Assembly (NCBI RefSeq): GCF_036324505.1
Contig: NC_086366.1
Span: forward strand, 6,573,427-6,637,426
DNA from: Eleginops maclovinus
Lineage: Eukaryota; Chordata; Actinopteri; Perciformes; Eleginopidae
Reading direction: 5' to 3'
DNA length: 64,000 bases
In this document: positions 34,801 to 50,381 of the stretch, in pieces
How positions within the stretch are numbered: the first letter of the stretch is position 1
Layout of the letters: each line of letters opens with the position of its first letter
The notes under the pieces: generated by a model
What the model was told of the DNA's origin: nothing
What the model saw: only the letters and a program-made list of their open reading frames with translations
Databases searched by the model: none
Translations under genes and position numbers: made by a program

Positions 34801-37800
34801 GCTTGTGCAGATATTTTTGGACACAGCACTAACACATGTGATTCTTCCTTGATGAGAAGCTCTGCATTAAACACATCACCATGACTCCTCTTAGCTTCAA
34901 AGGTCTGACAATTGCAATGTGAATGGATGCTCACATTTTTCAGAGATGTCATAGTTGCATTAATCATAATTAAGCCTGTCACACACACAATATCGGTTCA
35001 GTTATAATGTAGTCTCCATAAATGGTTAATTTGTCCTTAATCCATCGATATGCAAAGACAACTCAAGTATTTAAAGTGGAATAGCATGAGCAGTGAATGA
35101 GTGCCAGAAATAGCATGCTATTAACCTCTATCTGAAATGATGGCAGCGCTATAATTAGTGTAGTTGTCAGAGAGTGAACTGTGCAGTTGATGTGGGTCAG
35201 AGTGCAATTTCCCTAACCCAGAGATAATCAGTGCAAATACACACAAAGCACAGAGTTATTCAAACAGAAAGACAATAAAGGAAGTCAATTTAATGCCATC
35301 AGTGGTGAGCTGGAATATTTTACATCATTCTTTTTTTTTTATGGCTGTAGGTTATTTGCTTTCTGATTAATGGAACACATGGATTTAAGGTGTTTTGTTA
35401 GAATAAAAAAAGCTACATTAAACTACTTTTCTGCTGCAATCCTATTCATCTATATATGGTGGTGAACGTTATAGAGTCCACCAGAGGGAGCTTTAAGCAA
35501 AGCCTCTGTACCCACTAACCTTATTGCTGTGATGTTCTTTCATTGAGTTAAATAGGAAAACTTGCACAGCGGCTATAAAAGGATAAATTCCTATATTACT
35601 TATCTGTTAATTAGGATCTTAAACAGAAAGTAATCATGGTTAAATTGGGTTACAGTTGTCTTGTGTCTGGACTCAGGAAATGGGATCTGGTGATTAGTGA
35701 TAAGATAAAAACAAAAGAGGAAAATGTTGTCCAGGCCTCAAAAACTTAGATTAAAAAAGGGTTTTACCAACATGGCTCAGCTCCTGTAGTTAGACGGTCA
35801 TGTTACCAAATTTCCCAGAAGCTCCCCTTTTCATTTATATATGAGATCTGGATATACTAATCTCAGCTGATGGTGTAAGATGTGCGACTTATGATTTCTC
35901 TCATCTCATTAAGAGAGCCTATAAGCGTCACAGATAACGCGACAGTTATCCCATATCAACACCAGGGGGTGCAATTATGTCACTCACTTCAATTGTCAAG
36001 GCCTTGTGTGGCAATCTCCAAGTATTTACTCTAGCAGATTACAGAGAAAGACCAAGAGCAAAATGAGATTTGGTATTAATTAGTCTACAAAGTTCGCTTT
36101 GAGCAAAAAATGTCCTATCTGTGTGATAACATATTTATCACTTTCAAATTGGGGCTAATTAGTGTGTACAAGTCCGTGTTAATCCACGATTGTGACACAT
36201 CATGCTATTAAATGATTTGCAACACCACTGATGCGACCTAAATAGGCAGAAAAACTGACAAATTGTTTTAAAAATATTTTTTCTGAAGCACTAATGATGG
36301 TTCCAAGCAGTAACGAAACACCCAGCATAGCGTGTATTGATGGTGTGTGCTTGGGCATGCCAGGGTTTATGACAGTGTCTTCACACATGGCTAGTCATGT
36401 GGAACAAAAGGCATAGTGGCGTTGAACAGAAAGTGGTAAAAAAGTGATCAGGCCTTAAAAATGTGATCTTGCTTAATATGGATGCTGTGTTTAATTCAGC
36501 AAGCAGTGTGCAGCCGAATCCTCAACACACAGATGTCGGAGAACGCGCCAGTAATCGCATTATCCTCCACGGCTCGTTCATGTGCATTAACCCTGAGTGT
36601 AATTTCCACTTGTTCATCCCACTTGCCACTATTTTTCATACCTTTTGTGTGCATCCTTGAAGTAGAGATAAAGTCACACCCTGTCTCTTTAACCGGGGTC
36701 GACAAAGGCAATCCATCTTGGCAGTTCAATAGATTATCAACATAAGAAGAACTTTTCAGAGGGAGGAGATAAATGTCAGTCAATAAGTGGCTGACAGGTC
36801 ATGGATATCGCTGACCTTGTTGCTACGGGCTTGAGTGTCACGTTGAAAAGGAGGAGAATAGGAGGCTTTTACCCAGTGTCTGTATCGTCAGCTAAGAACA
36901 TAGATAATACTGGGCTTGGTTACAGCTGTATAGAAGAGGATGTTTATGTGTGTAACAACACACTTTAAAAGCCCATACCAGTGTTGTTGTATGTTTAGCC
37001 GTGGATGTGTAAAAGATCTGAATGGTACCGATTTAATCCATACTCTGACATAAATACAAAATGTGTATAAAGAAATAAAAATCACAACTAAACATTTTAG
37101 CAGCTTCTGTATTCAGGTATAAATGCCCAAACAGCAGCCCTGTTGTGGTTGGTGGATAGCAGGCATAATGCTCACCATGTTCACCATCTAATTTAGGCAT
37201 GTTAGAATGCTAATCTTTGCTAATAAAACACTAAAAACTACAGACAGAGGCTGACAGGAATTTCAAATGTTTTCCAGGTTTTCCAATCTTTTGATGGGGT
37301 TTTGGTTTTCTTTCTTTTTATTCATCTTGAAGGCAGCATAAATGACATGACATTTCATGCTAATGCATCCAATAATTGTGGAGACACTCACAAATATTAA
37401 CCTCATAATGATGCTACAATAAGTCAGTGGATTGCCGAAGTCAATAGGATTAATATATTTTCAGGATGAGTAAAAAAATGTCATAGTCGCCAAGTGAAAA
37501 AATGAAAGGAAGGCTTTAACCTTGGCACTGTCCAAACCCATTGCACAGAAAAGGTTTGCCAAAAAATACTGAATTAAAATGCCCGAGACATGACACATGG
37601 ATAGTCCAAATCAAGATGCAACAAGAGCGATTAAGTTGTCATTGAATATTTTATTTGCAAATGAAAGAGTAATAACTCAGAAGTCGTAAAAATATACATT
37701 TTTTACTTGTGATATTTACATGGATTGTTTTCATCAAACGAACAAACGAAACATTTCTGTACTGTTTTTATAAAACCAAAGAGAAAGCACGGCAGAAAAA

Positions 37801-40800
37801 TGATGAGAGTAAAGAAAACAAAAGTGTCTTACATTTCCCTTTAGCGACGCCGGGCTCAGCGTGTCTTCCCCTGACATCGAGACAATGTCGTCAAGAGAAA
37901 CCGCCAACCACGCAGATCCCACGCAGGCCCGTGATGAGCAAAGCACACAACAAAAGTGCAAAGTACATGGATGATGAGTTCAAAACAAAGAAGAAGACAA
38001 AATTAAAGCTTCATAAAATGTTCTGTGAATATATTTACAATTGTAGATTTTTTTTTTCTTTTATATTTTCAGCCGAATACAGTTATGTTACATCGAAGCA
38101 AAGCATTCCCGTTCATCTGCTCAATCTCCTTTGACATGCAGGTACCTTTGCTTTCCTTATTGAGGTGGAGCCCCCATTCATCTCCTCACTCAAAAGAAGC
38201 AATACATCACATTCCCCTATACTGACATACAAGGCCAAACCACACAGCCTTATAGCATCACTCTGCCCTGCTCAACAGCTTAAATCAGAAATAAAACTGC
38301 TTAAGAGAACATAAAACATAGTGGCTACATGAGATTCATACACCTATCATATAACGCAGGATAACCACTTAATGATTTTAATGTTTACTGCACCTTTCAG
38401 TGTTGATAATAAGACAATATACGTATAGTGCTGATGGAAAGTGTTTGACAGAATGATATTGGGTGTGCTGCTGAAACTGTTTTAAGACTTTCCTCCTGCA
38501 TTCTAGAAGGAAGTGACAAAGGCTCCTTACAATTCATTTGTTGGAAAAGAGCACACGTTTGTCAGGCCACAAAGCTGCACACATGAGAGGAGAGATGCAA
38601 CGCGAGGGCTCATAAACTGGGGAACCTGCCACCTGAGACTTGCAGTTGCTGGGAAGCAAATCAAAAAGCTTGGAGGAATTTAACAGCTGGAAGACTTGCA
38701 TCCCTTCCTCCACCTCCACTGCTACTTTCATCTGTGGTGGAGGGAATTTCAATGGCAAGAGCCTACAGCCCTGGCTCGTAATCAATCCTGTTATACTTCT
38801 CCTGAATCTCAGTACTACTCTCACAGATTCCCATGGGAAAAAAAGAGTCTTGAAGCATATGCTATCCAGATTGTTAAAATGCATAGGAGAGTTTGTATTC
38901 CAGAGTGCGTGTGTGTTTGCATGCACGTTTGTGTGTGTTTTGTTACAGTAGCTGTGTGTGTGGGGGTCCCCTGTGTGATGCAGAGTAGAGTGTCCTTTTC
39001 TGTGCTGCGTTTAGTATCCTGGTTCCATCAGTCAGTCGTAATAACTTCAGACATTCAATCCATCAAATTGATTCTGAAGGAGCCGGAATAACATGACTTC
39101 TGGGCTTTTGTTTGTGCAAACTGTGTGTGTGTGTGTGTGTGTGTGCATGTGCAACTGTGAATGTGCATGAAGCACACACCTGTGCGGACCTGAATGAGCC
39201 ATGTGTACCTGTTTATGTGTGTGTGTATATACAACTTTGAGCGGTTTTGTATGTGTGTATGTGTGTGTGTGTGTGTGTGCCTTGAGATGCCATGTTAAAA
39301 GACAGCAAGAGCCAGGAGAGAGAGTACAAGTGGCCTCCACAGCTGATAATATTATGAATTATGGACGTGCTTTGTCTGGAAACACCACCCCCACAAGCAA
39401 AAACATGACTTTGGCCTGTGAAGCCAAGTTCAATAGGCATAAAAAGTCAGAGAAACTAAAATAAACACTGCCAGTCTGCAGTCACATCAATTTGGATAGA
39501 GGTTACTTTGCATGACTGGATCCTCCTCACTCATTGAATGGCTAACATGAGAGTGTGTGGGTGTGGCCCAAGGGCTTATACTGAATTTACATGCACACAC
39601 CCACACAGACACACTCACACACATTCACAAACATGCATGCATGCATGCAAGCACGCACACACAGTCACACACATACAGTAGCTTCCCTGCTCAGTATGAA
39701 CCGCTGTCTGTAGTTGAATATAAAAGGCTTTTTTCCCTTAACTTCCCCAACAGGTAAGTCACATAAGAAATCCTGCAGGTGAAGTCAAACCACAGGTGCT
39801 TTTTAGACAGATGTTGGTTTCCAAGGTTTTGAGGTTAAATTCATCTAATGTGACAGGATTGGACATTTTGGAGGTTAAAGTCAAGCTATAATATGAGAAG
39901 TTTTGGACATTAATTTGTTTATCCTGAGAGTATTTTAAAAACAAACACTTCATATTTCCTTTGACAGTATGAAGAACGGCCTCACACTTTTTCATGGTTT
40001 TTATCTATTACACAAGTGGAAATGTAAGTATGGTGTGCCAGGTTAAAGGTCAGGTGTTGACTTTAAATACTCATTGCAGATAAATGGAAATCTGGCAATT
40101 TCTTTTCAAGATCAATGCCTCATTCCTGTTCAAGGGGGACATTTCAATAGAGGTGCCTAAGGATAGGTCACGTAGTCACCAAAAATATAGAATATTAATC
40201 AACTTGGGATCAATAAAATCTATACTACTCAAGAGAATCTGGCCGGATTTGGATTTATATTCATATTTGTCCTGCAGTATAATGGTTATCACATTAACAC
40301 AGTTCAAATATATCAGAGGTGTCACCAGAATTCACTTGTTCCCCCAACAATGTGCACAAAAAACAGGGTTTAATTTCACCTTTGGGTTTCCCATTTGACT
40401 TTTTTGTAAGAGGTAATCCCCTCACGTACCCTAATTTAAATTAAATGACATCATGTGCGTATATCTATCTGTATGTACAATATAAAACAAGACTGATTAC
40501 AGAATGTACAGTACATTGTCCCATGGCATGGGATTGCTTTCTCACCATGGATAATTTACTCTGCTAGGTGCTTCCTATAGGCTACATCTGTTATTATTAT
40601 CGGGCAAGTTCTGTGACGTTGTATCTTTCAGTATTTGCTACTGTTGTCCCTCAAAGTTGGATGTGAGCAGAGACTTAACCACTGGTGTGCTGGAGATAAG
40701 GAGACAGAAAGAAAACCAGAAGAGGGATCGCAAAGGCACACGAGATAGGCTACTTGCCCCCTTTTTTTTCAGATACTTTCAATCAAACTGCACTGGGTCT

Positions 40801-41383
40801 GTCTGAGGATACGACGAAAAGAGAATTGGCTGATAGCGCTGCTCGACCAATAACCAAGCAGGTGCCGGTTATACAGAGAGACAGCAATCGAGTGCCATTC
40901 TATTGTTATGGATCCAGGGAGAGCACTGTCAATGATACCATACACACCCTATACAATTGAAGTCTCTGGAATCATACTCTCCGCTCCCTTCATTCAGACA
41001 AAGAAATTGTAAAATTGAACGTCAAGGTAAATTCTTTGTGCCTTAGCTCCAACATTGATTCAGTACCTCATGGGGAGCTGAAAGTAATGGGATCCGCCAT
41101 CTTTGTACATCTCACATTCATGGTGACAGATTTTGGTTTCAGTTCAGAAATGTAGCAGGTAAACAAAAGAGTAAAAACAATAATTAACCCATCCTAAGGA
41201 TTGGTGGCACTTCTTAATAAGGATGAATGGACATATAGCTGTCTGTCACCCCTTTAACAACCTGTTCAGAGAGAAGAAACACAGCGGGACAGAAAGAAAA
41301 GAAAAAACAAGTCCAGCTGCTCTAATAGATGCTTATCCACTATATTTAAAGTATTGACACGCTATAGGCCTAATACATACAAT
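28809..41383. other. Long gene-free interval between lca5l/LINE and clmp
   Basis: About 12.5 kb in which I find no convincing coding exon, tRNA or bounded transposon. Short open frames are all under 145 codons and lack domain signals. TG/CA tracts lie at 39122-39147, 39250-39280 and 39590-39690. Stretches with balanced composition and homeodomain-like TAATTA/ATTAG words (31080-31420, 34560-34700, 35080-35290) could be conserved regulatory sequence. That would need cross-species alignment. Nothing else is visible. Confidence 0.5.
39590..39690. repeat. Compound CA/GCAT microsatellite
   Basis: Irregular (CA)n with an internal (GCAT)n run (catgcatgcatgcatgc). A second TG tract lies at 39122-39147. 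Both fall in the gene-free interval. Confidence 0.85.
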
Positions 41384-41389
41384 TTTATT
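41384..41389 (-). terminator. Possible clmp polyadenylation signal
   Basis: AATAAA on the minus strand (plus strand tttatt), about 945 nt after the clmp stop. No other AATAAA on this strand was noticed between the stop and this site. Confidence 0.35.
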
Positions 41390-42333
41390 ATTCAGGAAAG
41401 ATATTCAGTACCAGAAAAGGATGTCCATAGACAGGATGCGGGAGGGGGGTTATATTAACTCCATTGATTTGACTTCACTGTCGATGCTACATCCTTGTAC
41501 CTGAAGTTCCCCCTGCTGATTGGTTTAGCAGATGAGCTGTTCGAAGAGTCAGTCTCTCACGGGTTCGTTACGAGAGCACAAAAACTGCGAGAGCAGTGAG
41601 GCGGATGATGTCCACGCCGCACATGGTGTCTATCCACATGGATGGGCACAAGCGGCCCGGCCCTTGGGAGGCAGAGGGGTTTGTGGTTTCGGAGCAGGTG
41701 CTGGAGGCAGCAAGTCGGAGGTGCAGGGTGACATGAATCAGAGAATCACCCCCTTTCCCTCCTCCCAGAAAATAAAGCACTCTCACAGTCGCGTTTTTAT
41801 GTGCTTCTGTCTCTCTTGCATTTTTCCCAATCAGAGCTGAACAGCTGTATGACTGCTGAGTTTGGATCCACTTCATCATCCAGTCTTTACAGTCTCCTTT
41901 CCCCCCTCTTTTCCTCTCCTGTATGCCTAACTCTTTGATTTGATGAATAAATAAAAGCTCTCCTACAGTAGGGGGCTCCTTCCACCACGCCGCACACAGT
42001 ACCTCCCTGTGCCTTCCAAAGCCAAAGAGACGAAAAACAAGTTTTGCCTTTGGCCTTGAAACACGAACAGTGCTGCATCTCGGGTCTTTTTTTTCTTTTG
42101 TTTTGTTGTTTTATGTAATTCAGTTGGGGGCAAGCATGTCTTGTTTCCATTTTTAAGTATGCATTCATTAAAAGTACTTTTAGACTTATAGTATTGATTC
42201 TTGTAATTACATCCTTTTAACTAGTTGCATTTCTTTGTCTATGGAAGAGTCTCAGTCTTTGGGAGGGGGCTAGGGTGGGTTTGGGCTGGGATGGGGGTCT
42301 CATGTGGCTGCAGGAGGGGATGGGCTTTCAGTC

Positions 42334-44405
42334 CTACACAGTCTGAAAGGCCTTGGTCTGGGCGGGGACCATGAGGGTTGGGGGTGTGGGCCCAGAGATG
42401 TTCCTGGAGTTGTATTTGGGAGTGGCAGGGGGCTCGGGGGTCTTGGGTACCACTGAAGTGTAGGCTGGAGGGGACTGGGGGAAGCCTGGAGGCTGTCCAT
42501 TTTCCTTGAGAGCTGCTACAGCAGGTGGGCGGGGACGGTGGCCGCGCTGGGCGCTGTTGTGCACCATGGACTGGGTGGAGGAGGCACCGGAGCGTGAGCT
42601 GCCGGAGCGGGACGAGGAGAGGGAGTTGGGCTTCACTAGCTTCGCCTTGGGAGCCTCAGCATCCTCTCTGTGGTGAGAAACACAGACATCAAACAATCAG
42701 GACATTTATTTTATATCAGCTATGCTTTTTGAAGGATATTCGGCTCGATCTCAGGTTCATATTTGTATTTCATGCCTCTACTTTGACTTGTTTGATGGTC
42801 AAAAAGCTCTTTATTTTTCTCATACTGCCTGAGCTTCAGCACCTCTTTTCACCCTCTGTCTGAAACCAGAGCCAAACAGAGTCAGCTCTGATTGGTTAGC
42901 TTGCCGGCTCTGTTGTGATTGGTAAACCGCTTTAAGATGGCCCTCCCTTAGCCTAACATGTACAATGTGTTGGAGCTCTAGCCAATAGAAGCGCAAGTGT
43001 TACACAGTGATGTCATAATGTGACAAAAGTAAACAAAGATGTCCAATGGAAGCGTTTCAGGCAGGGGAAACCTACATAACACACTACAGGACAGGTAAAC
43101 CATAACCAAAACAATTATAATTGGGCTCCTTTAAATGAGAGAAGAGGAAGACACACCAACACAACTAGAGAGGCCCTCAAAGGGAAGAGACCAATGCCAA
43201 GGCCCTGCACCATGTCTCAAGGCTACCAAAGTACAAAGCAATGCGTGCACCCCTCACCCCGTGATACTTATCCGCTGCAATATTTACTGGGTTTTTCCGA
43301 GGTAAATTCTTACCCCAAGTTAAATATTAATAAGCAAGTCGTTTTACCCATAACCCTGCTGACAAGAGCTAAGCAAAGAACATTTCCCTGACACTATTCC
43401 AAGACCTTAATCACACGGGACCAGTTTTATATATTGGATTCAACAATAAAGTTGAATCGGATCTAATATGAAGACCTCATTTATTTAAGGAGATACCCTC
43501 CAGCACCTTAGTATTGTGAAACAAATTTGCATTGAATAATGAAATCTGCTGAAGTCACCAGTTCCCCAGATACAATTGTTAAATGACACAAAGGTTTCTG
43601 CTGAGAACACAATAAAACATTGGCTTTGTAATTCAATTATTTTAGCACAGAAGAATAGAAACTTCATGATGAAAAAAAACAACAACTCTCAATTTCGGTA
43701 GCATTAGTCACCGAAACCAATATAATTAATGCTGAGGTATTTGGATGGTTTGAAATTGCAGTGTGTCTTTGCAGTTATTATAAATCTCTGTCACCAGGTA
43801 ACCAGGGTAATATTATCCCATTAATATAAGGCTTATATTCGCTACAGAAATAGAAACCTCTCCACTGCGCGCTGTTCGGTACTTTCACCAGAGAAGCTAT
43901 TCTAACTCTTGGAATAAAAAAATGAAAGTTTTTAAAGAGCTGTGAGGCTTGGTCTTAATCCAAGACATTCTGCCCACTAAAGATGGTTTGGTTCGGCTCA
44001 TTAGAGGAAAGGTTCAGACTCTGAACATGGTACAAAAACAGAAAACACCACATCTACATTATTTACTGCATGCCGTCCCCTCGTCCGTTCTCTATTATGC
44101 ATTGTTACATCAGTACATATGCACTGACTCCAGTCTGTCACAAGAAAAGGCTGTTTCTTTTACAAGTTTCATTAGCAATCCACAGGGGCTGACACAGACT
44201 ACAGAGTGAGAAATAAAAATACCATTTTAAATTAAATATTGTGGCTATTTTAAGACTTAAACATTGTTTTGTACAGATATTTGCAAAAATAACAGCACCA
44301 TAACTTCTTCCAATGAAAATATGAATAATTATGTGCAAATTATTGTTATTTTTGATACTGTGAGGTCCTCGTCTTTTAAGATCTGCACAGCTTTCCACTC
44401 CCGTG

Positions 44406-44443
<38 letters not shown>

Positions 44444-47400
44444 ATGTTAATTGTTCTATTTCTGATTATCCTCTTACAACTTACGTCCTTATTTTGGAGG
44501 TGTTTGCACCACTATTCTCAAAAGCAAATGACTTGTATGTGTAAACCTACTGGGCAATAACCCTGATTCTGATGATCAGTCCTTCTTATATTGCATATCA
44601 TATTGTAAAATCAGTCAAAATTAGATACTTTTTTCAAACTCATTCAGCCCCAGTGTGATGTGTGTTTTGCAATATATTCTTTTCTGTCTCACCCCCCCCC
44701 CCCCCCCCATGTCTTTTTCTCCTTCACTGGATATCTCTTTTTGCAAGACATATTGCACCAGCTTATCCATGGTTGTGTTAATGATCCAGCTTAATTTGTC
44801 AGATAATCAAAACACTTAACTGGCTTTAACCATGATGAAAGAAGATATTACATATATTAAATTCTTGTAATGACTTACTATTACATTAGGTTAGTACTTA
44901 GAATGGTAGTTTATCTGAATTGGTACAAATTGTAGAAGGGCATTTCTGCAAGACAGTAACAGGTTTAAAGGGGCTCTAATATTCTTTTCACCCTCTGTCT
45001 TAAACCAGTGCCCAGTCTGCTCTGATTGGTTAGTTGGCTGGCTCTGTTGTGATTGGTCAACCGCTTAGAGATGTTGCCACATAGTGATGTCATAAGTGTG
45101 AACTACACTGACAGAGCCTACAGAGAAGCAGAAACGAAAGCACACAGAGAAATATACATGAAGGGCACTCATGATCACACAAGAGTAAACCATAGAAGAA
45201 GAAGAAGAAGAATAAGGACGATGATTTAACCTGATCTCATTTGGAGTCTCCTCCTCCTCGTACTTCTTCTTCTCTTTCTTCCGGAAGACAAGCCAGATGA
45301 TTAATATGACAATGAAGACTCCAAGGGATATTCCCACCACCGCACCTGCTACCATACCTACATCCCTTACGTCTGTGGATAGAAAAAAAGAGGAAGTGAT
45401 GAGTGATAGTTACTTACTGTCGCATATTTTCATGTTAAGTACCACAACATGGTAGTGCCTAAATTAAATCTAACACCAGGGCTATTTCTGCAGAGCTACT
45501 ATACGTGTCAGTTTCTCCACACATGACCCTGATAGTCCTGGGCCTCTCAAGAAATGTATGAGTGTGATAGGGAAACATTGGGGCATTAGTTTCGACCAGT
45601 GGCCACCAGTTTGTGTTTAGTGAGTCCCTGTAGTGTTGCAGAAGTGGGGGAGGGAGAGAAGGGGAGGTAGATGGAAAGGCAGGGAGGGGTATCAATGTAT
45701 TTCTAACTGCAGTTTGAAACAATAACCATCAATCAGCGTGGCAGTTTGGTGTGAGGTGAACGCTGAGAGGTCGACTCTCCCTTTCCCCTCTCCCAAAACT
45801 CACGTTGCATTGTGACCTCGATGGTGCAGTTCTCCTCCCCCACATCATTGCTCGCCGTGCACCTGTAGACTCCTGTGCTGTCCATAGTGAGATTCCTCAG
45901 GGTCACGAGCTCGGGGTTCTTGAGATCTGCGGGGTTTAAAATTAAAGTAAATATTTGTGTACATGCTGTATATTGTTTCACATTCCTGCACGTTTATCCA
46001 CAACGTCAATTACATCTGCAGCACTTGAGATACAGCTGGAATGTATTTTATGGTTGAGCAGAGAGACATTGATGGAGTGTTTATTTAAGAGTGAGGCGAA
46101 GGACTTGAAGAGAATAGCAGGAGCGTGTTTGTGGAGCCCCCACGGCCCCATGGGATATTTAGTCATCCCGCCAATGACAAGCATGTGATTTTACCTTTCA
46201 CCAGGCTCATAAATAATGGCTACTGACGCGGTGTGTTATCGTCCAATGAAAACTAATTAGACTGAACAGGTGTTGTTCGGTGAAGGTCATTAATTTGAAG
46301 GTTTTTGTCTGTGCAGAAGCCTTCATGGATGCAAGTTGAACACCGAAGGGAAAACTGAGGCAGAGAGAGGTTGGCAGCTCGGGGGTGTTTACGCAGATTT
46401 GGAGAATATACACAGAAGGGAGAATTACCCTACCATTAGCTTTTCTGATATAAACTGTCTCTGTTTCTGTTTAGAGGTGGATATGTCTGGTTATGATCCA
46501 AAAGGAATGCCAGAACCCACACCATGTGAATGAAGCGTGCCTCAGGGCTACGACGGAGCCAATTTTTTAAATTTTCTTTGGTGCAGGATGTAGTGGGAGC
46601 TGCCAGTGAATTACATTTGATTTTCTCCACTTTGCACACAATCCAAGGAAACGCGCAGTTTATTCTCACTTAATGCGTGCAGGAATAGATCACTTGAGCC
46701 AGACGGACATTTCAGCGTCACTGACATCTCCAGCAGATGACAGTATCAGACTGGATTCTCGTGTTTATATAACTGATCCCAACAGAGTTCAGGAAGGAAT
46801 CACAGGGGTGTGTTCTGTTTGATTTCCTGGAATAACATATGTAGTATGCATAACGTGGTCTCTAGCTGGAGATGGTAGTACTTGAGATAAGTAAACGCTT
46901 GCAGAATCGGTGTTCTAATTGGGACAATCCAACTGCTCTTTAGTAAAGCATTGTTACTTAATGATCTGAGAGGACTGTAGTTGCACTGGGCAGATTTAAG
47001 TGTCCGTGTTCGCAAATGTATAAAATGTGAAGTTGGGAGGAGGCGAAAGAAAGACGGTGTGCTCAGCAGAATACTTCCTGGGATAAATGCAGCCCATAAA
47101 AATCACTTATATGTAATAAAACTGAATCTTTGTAGCATTCGTCTGCAGAAGCCTTCTATGATGAATCAGCAAGTCAGTGTAGTGGCAATTATTTTCCTTA
47201 CCTATCAGTGCCAGGTTTGGCAGTTTTCCCAGACTCTTGCCTTTGTCGAGTACTCGCTCCCACTTGTAGTTGATGGGATCAGAGCCGTCGCTGGACTTGC
47301 AGCTCAGCTTGACATCCCTCCCCGCCATGAGGTTGCCATCCATCCAGCACCTCGGCTTGGAGGGTTTGACTGTTAGAAGGCAAAGGAATCAGAAACCTTT

Positions 47401-50321
47401 CAATACAAATGTGCAACAACAAGCAAGTGTTTGTAGTTTGAGTTCATTTCAACCATTAACATTTTTTTTTAAAATATTGCAGTTGTGTATCAGTTATATG
47501 TGTCGTTAAAAATAAGCAACACTGATAAAAAATGATGGCAGAAATATTAATATACATTTAAATGATAATTATTGAAAATAGACCAAAAATCAGGATTTTT
47601 AGGTATTTAGTAACTGACAATAAATGAGAGTTGTTTAATACTGAAGCTGTTCCCTTTGACAATAAATGGGACTATAGGCACATCTACACAAAGCTTAAAA
47701 GCTCAAAAACAAAAAACCTAAAGCTCATCTCCCATTCATTATCAAAGGTTAGGTTTTATGTTGAGATAACACTCTACGCTTTCTAAATAAACTGAACGAT
47801 TGTCTTCATGGATTTTCTCTCTCTTAGACATCATTATTTACGCATTAGATATGACATAATATCAAACCAAGTGAAATAATCTAGCACCAGCGTATCACCT
47901 CAGCATAAAACACAATGTAAAAGGAGCAAAGACATAGAGTTGAGAAAATAGGAAAACAAAGGCTTGTTAAATTGCAAAAGAGAAAATGCCCAAGATTCAG
48001 ACTGTATGTGTAGATATCTATTCATAAATGTAACTAGTGTCCTTTACAGTTCTTAACAGGGGTAATTCTAGCCTCACTGTCACTCCTCCAGGGCTGGGAA
48101 CACACAGAGAAAAAAAGAAAAACAGTCCCATAGGGGAAGGATCAATGTGACCGCAGAGCTGGCTGTGGACGCTTGTGGTCATACAGTATGTTCTCCACAG
48201 GTCAAAGGTTTTGGTCATGGTCCAGTAGCTGGAGGCGCAGTACAGTATAGCGGGTGCCCGCTGAGCCCTGTACAGCGGCTCTGTTTGGATACATGCTGAG
48301 AGGCGCTGCAAAGCCAGAAAAGCGAGAACACAGCATACTGTTTTCTCCCTCCAAGTGATATTTTTAGATCAGTGGTGTGCTAAATTTGAACGTCTCTTTT
48401 GGGTTTTTGTTATGCTGTCATATTAGTGAGGTCAGATTTGGGGTATTTGGCTCTTGCTGCTTGTCACACAGGTTTAGAAGTTTCCCCGTAATAGATTGGC
48501 ACACTGATGACGTATTATTGAAGGCTGACTTAGAAGTAGGCATAACAAGGTCTCCCTCGACAAAAAGCCAATTGGATTTTGGAATAATGCAGAAAACACA
48601 CAGTAAGGCCTGTTGTAAACAAACCTTTAAGATACCTACACATTTTGTTCAGCAGGATAATCTCCACATATTTACACGCTTTAATGATCCTGAAACGTAA
48701 ATGCAATCTACAGAATTAAATATCAAACATAAGGATATAAACAAATTGCATCTCGGTTGCATGGCTGCATGTCAACACTGCTACGCTAAAGGCGGTCTTT
48801 TGTTTTTGGCATCATGACCTTCAGCAGTCTCATTTAGTGGCTTGTTAGCAACAGCTTTTTTATGACACACAGAAGCTTCGGACATTCATGAGTGGGCTAT
48901 TTATTTTTCATGCCGTAGTATAAAATATAAAACTCTCTTATGCTTTTATTAACCACAGGAAATCTGGCTCAACACGAAGGAAACAGAAGTGGTAAAATGC
49001 GAACTCATTCCCGGGTTTTGGAACTCATTCCCGCACTGCTGTTTGTTAAAATGTAGAGAGACAGTCAGTCCGGTACCTAAAGCCAGATCTGTCAAGTGCC
49101 TTTGTTCTTATAACCCTCTTTTTCTCCATCCCTTCCTCATCTGTGTGTGCTTCTCGCAGCTTTGTCAGGGCCATTTAGGCCTAACTGCAGCAGGGGCATT
49201 TTGGAGCCTCAGACCCACACTCACACAGAAAAAGCCCCCCCCCCCAAAAAAACACATTCACACTGAAACATATTAAGTTCTGCACATGCAAATCCACACA
49301 CTAACAAGAGAGTGCAGGCATCCAGGGGCTACCGTGGAAGTTTGTACATAAACACAAACACCGCCACCACTGGAGGCACACACAAACCCTGGCGTGATAC
49401 ATACACTCACACATCGTCTCATGCCAAGCCAGCTACTAGCGCGGCTGCCAAGCTATTATCTTAGCGTGGGGAGCGAGGGGAAAAATGCAAATGTTCGTCT
49501 CTCTCAAAATCGAAAGTGTCACCGCAAAGCTGAGGGCAATTTGTAAAAATGGAGGCACTAACTCACTGAAATGTCTTTATGGAAGAGAGCGGAGAGTGAG
49601 TGCGAGAGGATTAACAGAATGTTCCATTAGAAAACCAATAACCGCGGGTTGAACTAATCTCCCATGATGTTTTAATAAATCGCCTGCTTTCTGACATTGA
49701 GAACGCTCTTGCTCCTCCCGCTGGACTTTGTGGATGGCTTTTGTGGCGAAGACGCTCCCCCTTTTTGCTGTCCGTCCTTCAGAGTTATTTAGCAATTTGA
49801 GAGACGTGACACTTATCACCACTGAGCTAGTTGTAAAGCTAAGCCATTTAGAAACCATCCGTATTTTGGGGGAAATTAGGAAAACAATGATGAGTTTGCT
49901 GTGGCTTATGACTCCAAAACCAACTTTAAAATAGTCGCAAAAGCAAAGACATGACGTCCTTAAAAGCTTACCATTGGTTATATTGATGACTTTTTCCAAT
50001 GTCGTTTTCAACCATAACATTTTATTACAGGATGTTGCTCAAACTTAGAGAAGGGTCTGTCTCTCGCACAGAGGACACAAACGTATTAGCGAGTGCAATA
50101 GGCATATAAATAATTTAACTTGCCCGTATAACTCATAAACATCATCAATCGTAGTCCTCCAGACCCTGTCGCATGTTTCTGCTCTCACCTCATCAACGAA
50201 CCAATCCAAACGAACCCAAACAGCACGAGCAAAATCAAATCACACTGTCTGAATCAAATTGAATCATTAGGACAGTCAGCATGAAGGAGGAAATGTGCCA
50301 GGCTAATGATTCAGTGATTAG

Positions 50322-50381
<60 letters not shown>

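Noticed and set aside
37709..38134. 141-codon plus-strand frame, considered as a pcp4-like gene expected by human synteny
   Set aside because: No IQ motif or pcp4 similarity; low-complexity composition.
39047..39440. His/Thr-repeat frames around the TG/CA tracts
   Set aside because: Produced by microsatellite translation.
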